A DNA stretch of 64,000 nt from Adiantum capillus-veneris. Taxonomy: Eukaryota > Streptophyta > Polypodiopsida > Polypodiales > Pteridaceae. Position 1 is the first letter of the stretch. Every line of letters starts with the position of its first letter. The stretch lies in contig CM043960.1 of the NCBI GenBank assembly GCA_014529385.2, positions 30,498,396-30,562,395 of the forward strand. The letters run 5' to 3'. The notes beneath the pieces were generated by a model, which was given only the letters and a program-made list of their open reading frames with translations, did no database searches and was not told the origin of the DNA. The position numbers and the translations under genes were made by a program. Shown here one piece after another: positions 1 through 12,012 of the stretch.

Positions 1-806
1 GAATATCTACCAGCAGAAGCATTAGGAATAGGTGATTTACCACTTGCACAAGAACCATGAGAAGTGGCTACATTGTTCTTACCACCTTTTCTTTGAGCAA
101 CAATAAAGGCCTATTCAATTGTATGCTATTTAGCCCTCTTTTTTCTGGAAAGTGCCTCTTGCAAAACTGCAACAGCAATATCCATAATGCATCAAACTTG
201 ACAATGCCTGGGTTTCCTTGCGTCATAAGTCTCCAAGTACTAGCAAAAGTCTGGTAACAATGTGGCAAAGCATTAAGAACAGTCTACACAAGGGAACTGT
301 CAAAAATGATTTTGCTTGTAGAAATAAGTTGCTCATTAATATCCTTGACACACCAGCAAGGAAAATTTCTTTCTCATCTTCCTCAAGCATAATCTATGAC
401 TCTAGCTCTTTACGCAGCAATGCAATTTTAGCCTCATTGCGATTTGCATAAAGACCGGCCAGAATATCCCAAGCCTGTATTGCAGATTTTGCTGAACGAA
501 TGTGATGAGCAATAGTGCGCTTCATAGACAACATAATCAATGCATGAGCCTGTGCATCTCTTACATCCCAACGAGCTGTAGGAAAAACAGCTCTGACAGC
601 AACAACCCTGCCACCAAAACCTGCAACATCCTCAACATCGCCTACATCCTCAAAACTAGGACGTACATCAATGCCCTGCACAATATTCCAAACGCCCTTT
701 GACACAAGGACATGTTGCATAATGTCAGCTCACATTGGGTAATCATCTCCATCCAATCTATCCTTAATAGAAAACATCTTGAACACATATGTGTTGTTGT
801 CAGCCA
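1..806 (-). pseudogene. Ty1/copia gag remnant (UBN2-type), runs off the window edge
   Basis: Read on the minus strand from an ATG near 806, this encodes the start of a plant copia gag polyprotein, the nucleocapsid precursor of an LTR retrotransposon. Visible landmarks are the N-terminal stretch ending RLDGDDYPM followed by a stop where a Trp codon is expected (TGG to TGA), then HVLVSKGVWNIVQG, then the UBN2-like core AIQAWDILAGLYANRNEAKIA. Further downstream, in another frame, LPHCYQTFASTWRLMT matches the usual next gag block. At least one stop and several frameshifts break it, so it is not functional. The rest of the element lies beyond the left edge. No LTR was recognised at its upstream side. 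The family call is from motif recognition, not a database search. Confidence 0.75.
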
Positions 807-3726
807 TGGTGAATGCCTGCACTTGATATGAAAACTGCCCAAAAAGAGGAGAAACAAAGCAGGACCAACATGTGCTACGCACCTGGATGAGAGGCCTTCA
901 CTTTGCATCTAAAAATAGCCACACCCGTGTTGGACATTGGCATATCTGTCAATTAGTGCACTCCAAGAAACAACATACCAGACATACTTGCATGATGACA
1001 TAGGCCTTGGTTGCATCAGAAAGGCATCCAATTCACATCTATTGAAAAGAGCCCAAAGCTTCTTGGCCACAACCATGTTGGACATATCCAGTAATCAACA
1101 CACTCCTAGAGAAAACATAAAGCTCATGTACGACTTTTATTTGCCTTTGTGAGGGAAGCACATTTGGCATGCCTACAAACGAATGAGCTCCCAAATCCCT
1201 AGGGATGTGTCATTCTCAACTTAGCCCCTATTGCACATATAAGGGTATATTCCACCAACTGACTATTCCTCTGCACAGTGGCCTTTTAATGCATCTAGAA
1301 AAAGAAAATTTGACTCCTTATCATGCTCTTCTTATCCATTCATGAGGTGATCTATCTTCTTTCCTTAATGTAACACGAGATGTGCAGCCACCCTATGTGA
1401 TGCCAAAACTAGCAGATGCTTACATCACAAAAAGAGAGAATGCAAATTGTGTGTGTGAGCATGTGGTCTCATGATTTGGTGTTAGTCAATCACATGCAAA
1501 AGGATATGAACAAAATACTAAGCTTATTGAATGCATATAGGATCCACACACATTGAATGAAACCAAATGTAAGAAAACTGAGCTCGCCAAAAGAGACAAC
1601 CAACACTATAACTAGAAAATGATTCACAATGGAGATGGTTATTTTGATTGGCAGATGAAGAAACTAACATAGACATGAATCATGTGGTAAAATTCACCAA
1701 CAAGTTTTTGACTAGCGGTATTGTCATGCCGGCGTGCATTGATGCCAAAGAGGCCTATGAAAAGAAGACAAAAAAATTGATGCTAAGTATATGCACGAGA
1801 TGAGCTTGATGTTCCCTACAATAATCTACCAAGCTCAAGTGGGGAGAGAGCAAGAGGAGATATAGTTTGAAGATTCCTGCAACAAGATTAGCTCAATTAA
1901 CCATGAGTACAGAACTCTACTACCAAACTAAACATAGGGTAGGGCATATTCACATGCAAGATTTTGTGCAGACAAGCAACAATCAATGCTCATCCTCATA
2001 GGAAAGTGCTAACACTAGGGGTTACACATACAACAAAAGAGACGGCATGAGCTTTGCAAATACACCAAGAAATAAGAAAACTAGTAGGCATGCAGACCTG
2101 ACTTGCTCGAGTTTCAGAGAGTAAAGATGCTTGAGGAGGAGGGAGACAATTGAGAGATGGCCAACTCGCTGAGAATGAGCCAATACCCAAGAAAATTCTC
2201 TAAGAAGAAAAGAAACAGAAAAACGATCAGAAATACATACCCAGCTCACTCAACAACAATGAGTTTCCGAGATGTAAGAGGCTCACAAGGACAGAACCGA
2301 GAAGAACAAAAGGTGGTCACAGGGGAGGGAGAGGGTTGAGAGTCACCAAAGCTTGAGGAGACCATTTAATTAATGTAGCTTAATGAGGGAAAAATTGTCA
2401 TGCTTGTATCATTAGATTAAGAACTTGTTAAGCATCATGATTAGCAAGCACACAATTCAAGCAAGTCTAAGATGCACTAGCAGACAAGCAAGGAGCTCTT
2501 GATCCTAGAAGAAACGGAACTTCTTTGTGGAGAGCAGACTATAGAGAGGCATGTACGCGCGCGCGTGCTCACACACACACACACACACACACACACAAAG
2601 TGTTCAAGCACATGTTTAATTCTCCATGGAGCAAGTTTTGAGGACAACAGAGAGAAAAGAAGAAGATCACTTACCAAAATAAGACCTCATCATAACTCCC
2701 ATACTCATAAGAGGATGCACGACCTTGCTCTTTCTGTCACCCTCCTTCTTATGCATGTCATGGAAGGCCTTGTCTCTCTCCGTTGACTCATCGCAGGCCA
2801 CCTCTGCTGAAATGTTGTGCATGCGAGTGAGAGAGGAGAAGAAGAAGAGAAAATAATTTCTAACATCATGGGAAGGCAAGGGTTAAGTATGAACAAGCTT
2901 AAAGGGTCTCTATGTCATCCCCCAAAGTCTCCCTGCGTGGGACATTTTTCCACCTAAAGTAATTTGGTATGAGCTCATTAAAGGGTGTGCACTATACACA
3001 TGAATCAACTGTTGCGGATAAATTTTTTTATGTGGCATGTATCCGGGTAGACATGCCCAAATTGAGCAAGAAATTGATCGTTTGGCGCTCGGAGGGACTC
3101 AATCGAAAGCCCTGCGCAAGCTCTATTTGCAGCAAAAATGCCATTACGAACACCTACCGGATGACAAAGATTGAGCAAGTTTTTGTGTTTGCGTGTAACA
3201 AAAATGTGTGCCAATGGGAAAACTACCAAGGGGGAGTTTAGGATCAAATGCCCCAACAAGTCTTGAACACGCAATCGAGATGAGGATGTTATCCCAAGTG
3301 CAGTAACCACCAAGTTACACGTTCCAGGTTGTCTCACAATGGGAGCACTCTGGTTATATTTTTTTGGGGGAGGGACGAGTCTAAGGAGGGGCCCGTCTTT
3401 TTATTGGTACTCTTACCCCACATACCTTTGGTAGCATAAAAAATGCGTAAAAGTAGGATTTAGCACATAGTTGGAGGCAACAATAGTATCTTTTGCCAAC
3501 AAGAGATTGAGTGTGAACCTGCTTACTGTGTGTACGATTTGTGAAGATCATGTAGCATTTTTCTCTATCAATCTCTCTCATCAAAGTAGCAAGCAAAGTT
3601 ATCACTCTCTATTCTTTCAAACGACTGGCATCTATTTTTGCAATAAACTTCTCCAACTTTAGTTGGTTTCCTTCAAGGCATCCCTCCAAATTGGTTGGAA
3701 ATTTTGAATGTTTGTCTATAAGAAAT
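807..3726. other. Gene-free stretch, no recognised coding sequence
   Basis: AT-rich DNA with only short shadow ORFs. I see no retroelement motif, RNA gene or promoter here apart from a (CA)n microsatellite at 2570-2597. Part of it may be untranslated or LTR sequence of the copia remnant to the left, but no second LTR copy is present to prove this. Confidence 0.5.
2570..2597. repeat. (CA)n microsatellite
   Basis: Uninterrupted CA dinucleotide run of about 14 units, preceded by a short CG-alternating stretch. Confidence 0.95.
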
Positions 3727-3930
3727 ACATCCACATCATTGATGGTGATGTCTAGCTGATGGACCAAGATCTAATAATGATGGTTTTAGGTACATCGTCT
3801 GCCTGGTCTGCTAGTGGCCACATGGTGAACATCCACATCATTGATGGTGATGTCTAGCTGATGGACCAAGATCTAATAATGATGGTTTTAGGTACATCGT
3901 CTGCCTGGTCTGCTAGTGGCCACATGGTGA
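3727..3930. repeat. Two-copy 102-bp direct tandem duplication
   Basis: The block beginning ACATCCACATCATTGATGG at 3727 is repeated immediately at 3829 with no difference that I can see by eye over 102 bp. No coding sequence is evident in it. The perfect identity suggests a recent duplication. Confidence 0.9.
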
Positions 3931-4759
3931 ACATCGCTAGGAAATAAACTCACCTCCTATTACCCCTTTGTACACATGCTCTGAGAGTGCCCTCTACAAA
4001 TTCTTTGCCAAAGACAACCCATTTTCTAGCTGATTCAGCTCAACACAATGTCGGAGTGAATGGTCTTGTAGGAAACATTGTTCCATGACACCATCATAGC
4101 CATGCCCACCTCGTTAACCTTTACAGGTGGGAGAGCTTTGTTGTTCACTGTGCACAACATCAAAGGGCTTGCTCACATTCAATATAAATAAGTTGGTACC
4201 CAATCTAGGCGCGATGTTGAAGAGGTCGCCCTCATTAGGAGGGCAAATGTTGAGATGGAGGCCCGCACCTTGCTCATTGCAAACCTTAGCATGATGCTAT
4301 CTTTGGCGATGATGTGAATGTTGTTGCCATGATGGCAATGAACGTGAGGGCATGGTGCTCATGGCCTCCATCAAAGGTGGTGGAAGTCCACTTCATGAAG
4401 AGGGCGATGTACAGGAGGGACGAAGGAAGAGGCACAATTAGATGCAAAAGAGGGGAAGCTAAGATGGTTCTATGAGAAGGAGAGGAGGGGTAGGTCATTG
4501 TTGAAGGTAGATTAAGTAGATGCATTGGTAGTGGAGGTGCAATGGTAGGGAAACAACAAAGCGTATTAACCAACTATCTCCAACAACAGCTCTTTCATGC
4601 CAAATCCTATATCAAGCTTGTGTATGCCATCAAATATTTCTTCATATGTATAGTAGGTAAAATAATGCATCACTATTAGCTAGGTGAGCATAAACAAATG
4701 TATTCATGCTTCTTGATGTTTTTAAAAACCCCTTCAATAAATTTAACTTTGCTGCTTAT
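3931..4759. other. Gene-free stretch, no recognised feature
   Basis: Contains only ORFs of about 100 codons or less without recognisable motifs. Nothing supportable seen. Confidence 0.5.
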
Positions 4760-4886
4760 TTATGCCCCTAATGTATAATAAATTCTATAAGACTTTAGTA
4801 AATTTAATACCCTTCCGTTATCTTACATATTTATGCCCCTAGTGTATAATAAATTATATAAGACTTTAGCAAATTTAATACCCTTC
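4760..4886. repeat. Two-copy imperfect tandem repeat, period 71 bp
   Basis: TATGCCCCTA at 4761 and TATGCCCCTA at 4832 begin two units that continue in parallel through GTATAATAAATT and AATTTAATACCCTTC with a few substitutions. AT-rich and non-coding. Confidence 0.85.
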
Positions 4887-5078
4887 TATATTTGAATGCA
4901 CGTGTTATCTCCATAGTGGACACCCCGGGTTCTCCGCCCCCCTCCCCCCCACCCAATAAATATGATACTCCCCTCCCTTACTTTTAATATTCGGAGATAA
5001 ATTATTGGGGACCTACCCCTAACTTATACGCTTATGTAACTTGTAAAAAAAAACCCCTCCCCTGCACTTACGTGGTGT

Positions 5079-8000
5079 TGTAAGTTCTCCATGGTGAATC
5101 CCCTGGGGCACAATCTGATGTCTTCTCCTATAAGATGCACCATTACTCTCTCCGAACTTTTGAAAATTAGACCACATTTGTGGAGACAAATGAGCAAAAA
5201 TTTGGAGAAAATGGGACTGTTAATCCATTCAAACAATAAACTTATGCAGAAAATTATAGAAAAAAATCAACCACAGAAACCCAAAGCAAAGCATGTACCA
5301 GCGAACAAGGTGGGTGATTATTGCGAGGGAGAAGAAGGAAACACCACTTTACTGCTAGAGTACCAAGGAGTAAAGACAATGGAAATACTTGACAATGGGG
5401 TCGGAGTAGTCATTCCTCAAAGGGGATCTAAAAGAAATGGGGAAGACTAGATCTTAGAAAAACGCACATAAAGTTGCAACTAGCAGACAAATATGTGGAG
5501 ATACCCTTAGGAATATCGGAACAAGTTATTGTATCCTCTTGAGAAATAGGTACAAAAACATACTTTTGTTGTGGTTGACTTTGGAAATGGCAATAACTTT
5601 GAAGTTATTTTGGGATGACCATTCATGCCTCAACTCAAAATGGTTCAAGATTGGGGCTACGACCATCTCTACTTACGGCATAGGGGTATCACAACCAAGG
5701 TCAGCACAAAGGACCATAGTTATAGAGGTAAATTGAACCACAATTGAAGACCTTGGTGTAACTACGGATTCCAAAATACAAGTGCTTTCTCAGTTGATGA
5801 AAGATGCACATATTTGGATGTGCGGAGTGTCACAGTGTGGGAGCCTTAAAAAAGACGATTGCATTCTAGAGTGCTCTATAGAAGATAATTACTACATAAA
5901 AGATCCGTTTCCAGAGGGGTTGTTTGAATCCTTTGGATGGAAGAAAGTATTAGTGACTCTAGATGTTTGTGTAAATGAGGTAACCACCACGACCTTTAAT
6001 GATAAAGATAGTTACGATATAATGTCCTTCCAGATGGTAAGGGCTATCTTGATACCAGAAGAGGAAATTGAAACAACAAAAACCAAGAAAACAATCAATT
6101 GCAAAGAATAGTGGACAAAATTTCTTTCAAGATCTTAGTGATAATGATGAGGATGAATCCCATGATTCAAGGAGCGATGATTTAGGGAAGGATGCTAAAA
6201 ACGAGCTCTCTAGTGGCTCAAAAAACAAAAATGTGCCAAAAAAAGATGACCCAATCTTCTACAAGTTTCCTAACCACAAAATGAGGAGACAAAAGAGATA
6301 TCAAATGAGATGCACAAAAAAACAATAAAATAAATTTGAGAAACCAATGCCAAGATTGATGACCAAAATGCTATCTTATGCTATGGGAGCAGATGACTAT
6401 TTTTGAGACAAAAATCACCAAAAAATCCTTGAAATTGATAACTTTTTGGGCAAATTCAAAGAAGCAGAGGAAAAAGAAAACAAAGTACATGGCAAAAGCA
6501 TCAACAAGGATGTCCAAAATTGAAAAAAGAAGTGAATACCAAAAGTTAAAACGAATACTGAAAGAGGTTTGGACAACTAAAATGGAAAGTGAAGGAGACT
6601 CTAACACGAAAAACTTTGATGCATCCTCTCACTACAAAAAGTATACCATTGAGGACCGACGTATTGTGATTGAACAATCAATGTGAGAGCCTAAGGAACC
6701 AAGAACACCATATGATGGGCATGTGAATGCAAAGAGAAATGATCTTACTGAACTACAAAAGAACTGAGACACGCTTACATAGCCATGGATCTCACCAAAG
6801 AAGAAGAGAAACTTTTGATAGCTACTCTCAAGCAATATAGATATGTGTTTTCTTGGTCATACAAGGATCTTAAGGAAATGGATCCGAGCATATGTAAACA
6901 TATGAGACCCCTTAAGAGGGATGCTAAGCCATGCGGACAACATCCCTATACCTATAATCAAACATTTGCGAAGAAACATAGAGGAGATAGTCAAACTTAA
7001 TAAAGCAGCGTTTATCTATGAGATAGAGCACACGGAGTGGATGTCTCCAATTGTGGTAGTGCCCAAACAGAATGGTAAATTACAAGTGTGTATAAATCTA
7101 AAATAGGTAAACAATGCCACAATCAGAGATAACTATCCCCTATCCATCACAGATCATGTGATTGAGAGAGTTGCGGGCAAGGAAGCTTACAACTTTCTTG
7201 ATAGCTTTTTGGGATAAAACCAGCTCGCCATAAGGCTGGAGAATCATTACAAAAATGGCCTTTGCAATAGAATGGGGCATATTTGCTTGTTGGATGATGC
7301 CATTTGGCTTAACCAGTGGACCTACCACATTCTAGAGGCTCATGAGTCACGCATTCAAGGAGTATCTAAGATAATTCTTAGCGATCTATATGGATGACTT
7401 GTGTGTGCATTCTCTATGAAGAGACAAACATGTCAAAAACCTAAAAAATATATTTGAGAAGTGAAAAACTTATTGCATTTGCCTAAATCTTGAAAAATGC
7501 GTCTTCATGTAAGACAAGGTAAGATTTTGGGGCATATTGTGTCAAAAAAAGGCATTTCTACAATTCTTGAAAAGATAAAGGTGATTTTTGCTCTTCCAAA
7601 ATCCACCAAAGCTAGAGAGATACAAGCCTTTATGGGCCATTGTGGCCGTCAAAGGTTTATTTATATGTATGCCATTGTTGCAAGACCTCTCTGTGCTCTC
7701 ATCACAAAATTCAAGTGGAATGAAGAAACGGTGAGAAAGTGTTTCAACAATTAAAGTAGAGATTAATTTTGCTCCAATTTTAAAAGCTCTTGATTTGAAC
7801 AAGATCTTCCACATTCATGTAGATGCATCGGCATACGCTATTGGATGCATCTTAGCACAACTAGCAATATGGATTTTCTAATTTGTTACTCCAGTAGACA
7901 ACTCAATAGTGCGGAGTGAAATTAAATGGCCACAAAAAGAGAAGGTTTGGGGATGACCTATGAAGTCAAAAAGTTTAGACATTACCTTCTCGCAAATAAA

Positions 8001-8785
8001 TTCATATTTTTTGTGGATCATCAGGCACTATTGTACTTAGTGAACAAACCTTGCAATGCTGACCGTATAGTTCAATGGCTCATTATATTGCTAGAGTTTG
8101 ATTTCATCATAGTTGTCAAGAAAGGGAATACCCATCAAAGGGTGGACCATTTATCACAATTGATACGTGGGGAAGCACCTAGCGGAGTTGATGAGACGAC
8201 CTGCCAGATTCTTACCTTTTCAACACAGAGATGGTACCGAGGTGGAGCAAACATGTGATACCATTTCTCACCATTGGTTCTTTGCATATTGAAATGCAAT
8301 CATCAATCATTAAACAATCACACTCACTAGTGCTAATAGCTAGAGGGCTATATAAACAAGAATACTTTGGCTATCTATAGAGCCAGCTGCTGAGAAAGAA
8401 TTGTACTTGAGGCAAGCTCACATACAAATGATAGGAATTCATAATGCAGACATACCAGAGCTTGATGAGACTTGGGGTGTATTGGACTCATATGTAGAAA
8501 AGCATCTATGACTATATTAGTTCATGTGACACCACTTACGCTGTCCAAAAACGAATCAAACATGCTACACTATTTAGGCTAACTAAAGCACCCAAGTGGA
8601 AAAAATACATTGTGGATTACATTGAATAGGGAGTCTTGCCAAACTACGCTCAATCTAGAGAGAGGCGGAAAATTATGTTATCATTGAAAGTAACATTTAT
8701 TGAAGAGGGATAGATGACAAATTGAGAATCTATGCCACAGAGCACAAGTACTCAACAATTCTTGAGCAAGCACATGTCGGACCGT
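5079..8785 (+). pseudogene. Degenerate Ty3/gypsy pol, relative of element A
   Basis: A plus-strand gypsy polyprotein related block by block to element A (25860-34313) but heavily mutated. Near 5100-5450 it has a domain before the protease (CTITLSELLKIRPHLW, NKVGDYCEGEEGNTT) and a protease core with DNG in place of DSG. RT follows from about 7010 (EWMSPIVVVPKQNGKLQVC) with YMDD at about 7387. RNase H is at about 7800-8060 (DHQALLYLVNKPCN). Two integrase zinc-binding-like stretches follow at about 8300-8785 (LRIYATEHKYSTILEQAH at the end). Many stops and frameshifts show it is dead. The integrase core, gag and both LTRs are not recognisable, so this is a truncated old copy. Confidence 0.8.
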
Positions 8786-9129
8786 GTAATATTTAATGCA
8801 CTAGTAACTTGTGTGTAGCAAAAATTGATAACATAGTGAGCATTTCATTAAGAGCAAGTTCCTACTGAGCATAGAGAGAGTATTTAATTTGAGAAAGCAA
8901 CATAGCAATTTACACCTAGCTAATTTGGCATTGACAATACTTGAAAAGAGAGAGAAATAGAACAATTGACAATAGTTGAGGACCAAATTTACATGGAGCC
9001 GGTCCCCCCTCCATAAAGGCTTTGTATTATAGCTTCTCCCATCATAGGAGACTTTTGTACAATACAATCTTTGTGTTCGTTGACAATTGGACTATTTTGA
9101 AAGCCACATGCAATCAAATGATTGTCTAC
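8786..9129. other. Gene-free stretch between two retroelement remnants
   Basis: No motif recognised. Could include degraded 3' sequence of either neighbouring remnant. Confidence 0.4.
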
Positions 9130-9560
9130 CTTTCATTATTACATCTATACACTTTATTTTCTTGTTCTTTCTTGACAAGCCCACAAGGTTGCATTACATA
9201 CACTTCCTCATACAAGTTACCATTCAAAAAAATAGTTTTAATGTTCAATTGATGTATATCCTATGTAAAATAATGCCAATGCACAAATAAAACGAACAAT
9301 AGTCATACAATAAGTGTGAGCAAAATTTTCTTCATAATCAATGTCCCTTTGCTGAGCATAACCTTTTGCAACAAGCCTCATCTTGTAGCGATCAATACTA
9401 CCATTCTGCTTAGGGTTTATCTTATAAGTCCACTTTCTAGCAATGGCCTTTGTACCATGAGACAAGGCACATAAAGACCAAGTATGTTTCTTAAATCACA
9501 TCATATTCATCTTCCATAGCAACCATCCAAGTTTTTGAATTTTGTGCTTCATCCAAACGT
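9130..9560 (-). pseudogene. Ty1/copia reverse transcriptase fragment
   Basis: On the minus strand, reading down from 9560, one frame gives DEAQNSKTWMVAMEDEYDVI. After a frameshift come SHGTKAIARKWTYKI and NGSIDRYKMRLVAKGYAQQ. A further frameshift leads to QLNIKTIFLNGNLYEEVYVM. This is the N-terminal part of a plant copia RT in the correct order. The YVDD-containing palm, RNase H and LTRs are not seen. Two frameshifts and internal stops mark it as a remnant. It may or may not belong with the copia gag at 1-806, which is on the same strand but far away. Confidence 0.8.
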
Positions 9561-9996
9561 AAAAGGTTCCTCCTAAGAATAACAATTTGATGCACAAGAA
9601 GAATGAAGAGAACCCAAACGGGTGCGACTTAAACAAGGCACATAAACACTTTAGCCTTAAGCGGATATACCCATGTAAATTATCCTTGAAAAACACACAT
9701 AGTATCCCTAGCCTCAGTCCCAAGACCTCACACACCTTCAAAAATGGTGAGAGCTATCGGGGAATGAGGATAGATTGAGAGGAAGACGATGTATCTTACG
9801 AGAAATAAGTATTCTCCTCACATAATCACTCTAATAGCATAGCTTAGCTTAGTAATTATCATGGTAGAGGAGATGAGCATGCCATTGAAGCTTGGATCTT
9901 GGTTGGATTTGCATTCCATAGCCAAGAGTTGTTGGTGTAGGCCTCTACTTCTCAATGCTTGGAGAAGGAGATGGAGTTCTTCTTGCACACATGAGT

Positions 9997-10018
9997 TGTG
10001 TGTGTGTGTGTGTGTGTT
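9997..10018. repeat. (GT)n microsatellite
   Basis: GT dinucleotide run of about 11 units. Confidence 0.95.
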
Positions 10019-10063
10019 CTCATCTTGGTCGACCCCTCGTGCTATTTGCTCATGCTTGCCTCC

Positions 10064-10394
10064 CATTGGCTCCTATAAAGCTTAGCCAATCACAAATTAG
10101 AAGCATAATTGATAGCCTTTTGACAAGTGTCCTTCTTTCCCCTTATGTGAGAGATTTAGGTAATTAAATAATTCAATTAAACTCTCATTGGACCTCTTAG
10201 TCTTTTGGCCAATAGGAATCAGACAAGCCATTGGGCTGCTGGATGCTCATTGGACCCCTTGGTAGATTGTCCAATAGTCTTCTAGGGAACTTAATTTCTA
10301 TTTGTTCGTTTATCAAGAATTTTTTAAATTGATTAGACTAACATTACTCTAGCCTAATATTCTCATTGGTCCACCTCTATGGCTATCCAATAGG
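10064..10394. repeat. Four CATTGG...CCAAT dyads
   Basis: Short inverted pairs recur at 10064-10090, 10186-10215, 10249-10277 and 10374-10394. Each has CATTGG on the left and CCAAT (three of them CCAATAG) on the right, 10-20 bp apart. The surrounding sequence is otherwise non-coding. The dyads resemble doubled CCAAT boxes, but no TATA box or gene is positioned to use them, so a regulatory role is unproven. Confidence 0.55.
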
Positions 10395-10985
10395 ATTTGA
10401 GGGGAGCTTGGGGGCAACTAACCTAGGAGCATGACATGTGTCCACTATTCCCTTTGTGTAAAGGGGGAGCTTTGGAGTGTGTGTGCGTGTTTATCTCTCA
10501 TCCCCTACTAAAAGGGCTCGCCCCCTCCTTCCTAGGGATGTGGGAATACTTTTTAGTCTTTCCATGACCATCCACTTTTCCCTACTTTGACCTTTGGACA
10601 ATTGAATTAAATATAGGAACCTTAGCCTATGGAAGTCTTAATGGAGCTGAATCTTAGGTCTTTTAAGCCCCATTGAAGCACATGGCACTTTTGCAGATTG
10701 TCCCCCTTTGGATCCCTATTTTTCCTCCTTTGGATCCTTGCAGAGACCGATCTAGCAGCCTTACCAATATTCTAGCTTTTACTCCCGTGGTACTTCCCCA
10801 TATTAAATAATAAGTTTAGCATGAGAAAATCATTTGGGAGAATTAGATATTAGTTTTTATGACATTACCTCTCTCTTGAAATCATAGTCGTCCTCGACTA
10901 TGAGGTAGAGAAGATAAAGCCTGGTCATTAGTCCGTTTGCCAGCGGGTACAGGATCCCTATTTTACCCGACAACGAGAAACATGG
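10395..10985. other. Gene-free stretch, no recognised feature
   Basis: Mixed-composition DNA with no ORF of note and no transposon motif that I recognise. Confidence 0.5.
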
Positions 10986-11053
10986 GAAGAGAGAGAGAGG
11001 GAGAGAGAGAGAGAGAGAGAGGGATAGAGAGAGATATATATAGAGGGATAGAG

Positions 11054-11124
<71 letters not shown>
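10986..11124. repeat. Compound (GA)n/(TA)n microsatellite
   Basis: GA-rich tract from about 10986 passes through GGGATAGAGAGAGATATATATAGA units into an uninterrupted TA run to about 11124. ORFs predicted across it on both strands are translations of the repeat. Confidence 0.95.
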
Positions 11125-11127
<3 letters not shown>

Positions 11128-11199
11128 GAAAAGAGGGAGGGAGAGAATTAAGATGTCCTTCAATAGAAAGAGATAGGTAGAGAGAGAGAGTTGAAGAAA

Positions 11200-11628
11200 T
11201 AGGGAGATAAAGAGCAATGATTGTAGGCGGAGCAACCATTTTGTGGTGTGCATAGTGCGGGTATGCTCCTGCTTCCGTAGAGTGCTATGAAAAAGACCTT
11301 TACGTGACGTCAACAGACCCTCGGAAATTACTTTCTACTCTCTTCTCCTTAACTTCTCTATATTTCTCTTTGTCTCTCTTCCTATCTCTTTCTCCCCACT
11401 GAATAGGCATTAGGTTGGACAGCTTTTAACGATACCGTACCTCAAATGGAGGCAGACATGTGTGTAGAATGGAGGCAAAGTAATCCCTTGAACATGGAGC
11501 TGCTGCATAAGAAGCACAATAAAGAAGCTCTTCTTCATAGCACTCTACAGAAGCAGCGAGCACTCTCGCACTGCGCACAACACAAAATGATGGCTACATT
11601 TACAACCATAACTCTTTATCTCTACTCA
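11200..11628. repeat. Inverted repeat (fold-back), arms of about 100 bp
   Basis: The arm at about 11200-11302 (CACTCTACGGAAGC on its minus strand) recurs in inverted orientation at about 11528-11628 (CACTCTACAGAAGC on the plus strand), and the match continues through CACAAAATG and CTCTTTATCTC with mismatches. The spacer of about 225 bp is pyrimidine-rich. No coding capacity. This fits an old fold-back or MITE-like element; target duplications were not found. Confidence 0.65.
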
Positions 11629-12012
11629 AAATGATGGCCACATTACGTATATGTATATATATATTTGTGTGTACATATATATTTGTTTGTGCATGTATGT
11701 AGGTACTAAGTACGGGAGCATAGCACCGGAAAGTTAGACACTTCCTCTTGGGTATAGTCCCTTTTTAGTCGTGGCGTTCGGTCATTGGTCCACTCCTACA
11801 TGGATTACCGCAACATACCTTTGGTTTTACCATGGTTGAGACTGTGATGATATCTAAAGAGGTTCCACTTGACCTTTGGCACTACTAGCCTCTACTTAGG
11901 TCTACTAGTATGTATATGTATCTACGTGTTTGTGTGCTAATATACTTGTGTACATATTTATAGATGAGTGAGTAGGGGAGAAAGCTTAATCTTATATTGC
12001 TCTTTGTAATGT
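11629..12012. other. Gene-free stretch
   Basis: AT-rich with short TATATA runs near 11650. No feature recognised. Confidence 0.45.

Noticed and set aside
9818-10167. ORFs of 70-82 codons around the GT microsatellite
   Set aside because: Overlap on both strands, consist partly of repeat translation and show no motif.
10937-11313. ORFs of 60-116 codons on both strands across the GA/TA tract
   Set aside because: They are translations of dinucleotide repeats (Ile-Tyr and Ser-Leu runs) with no other content.
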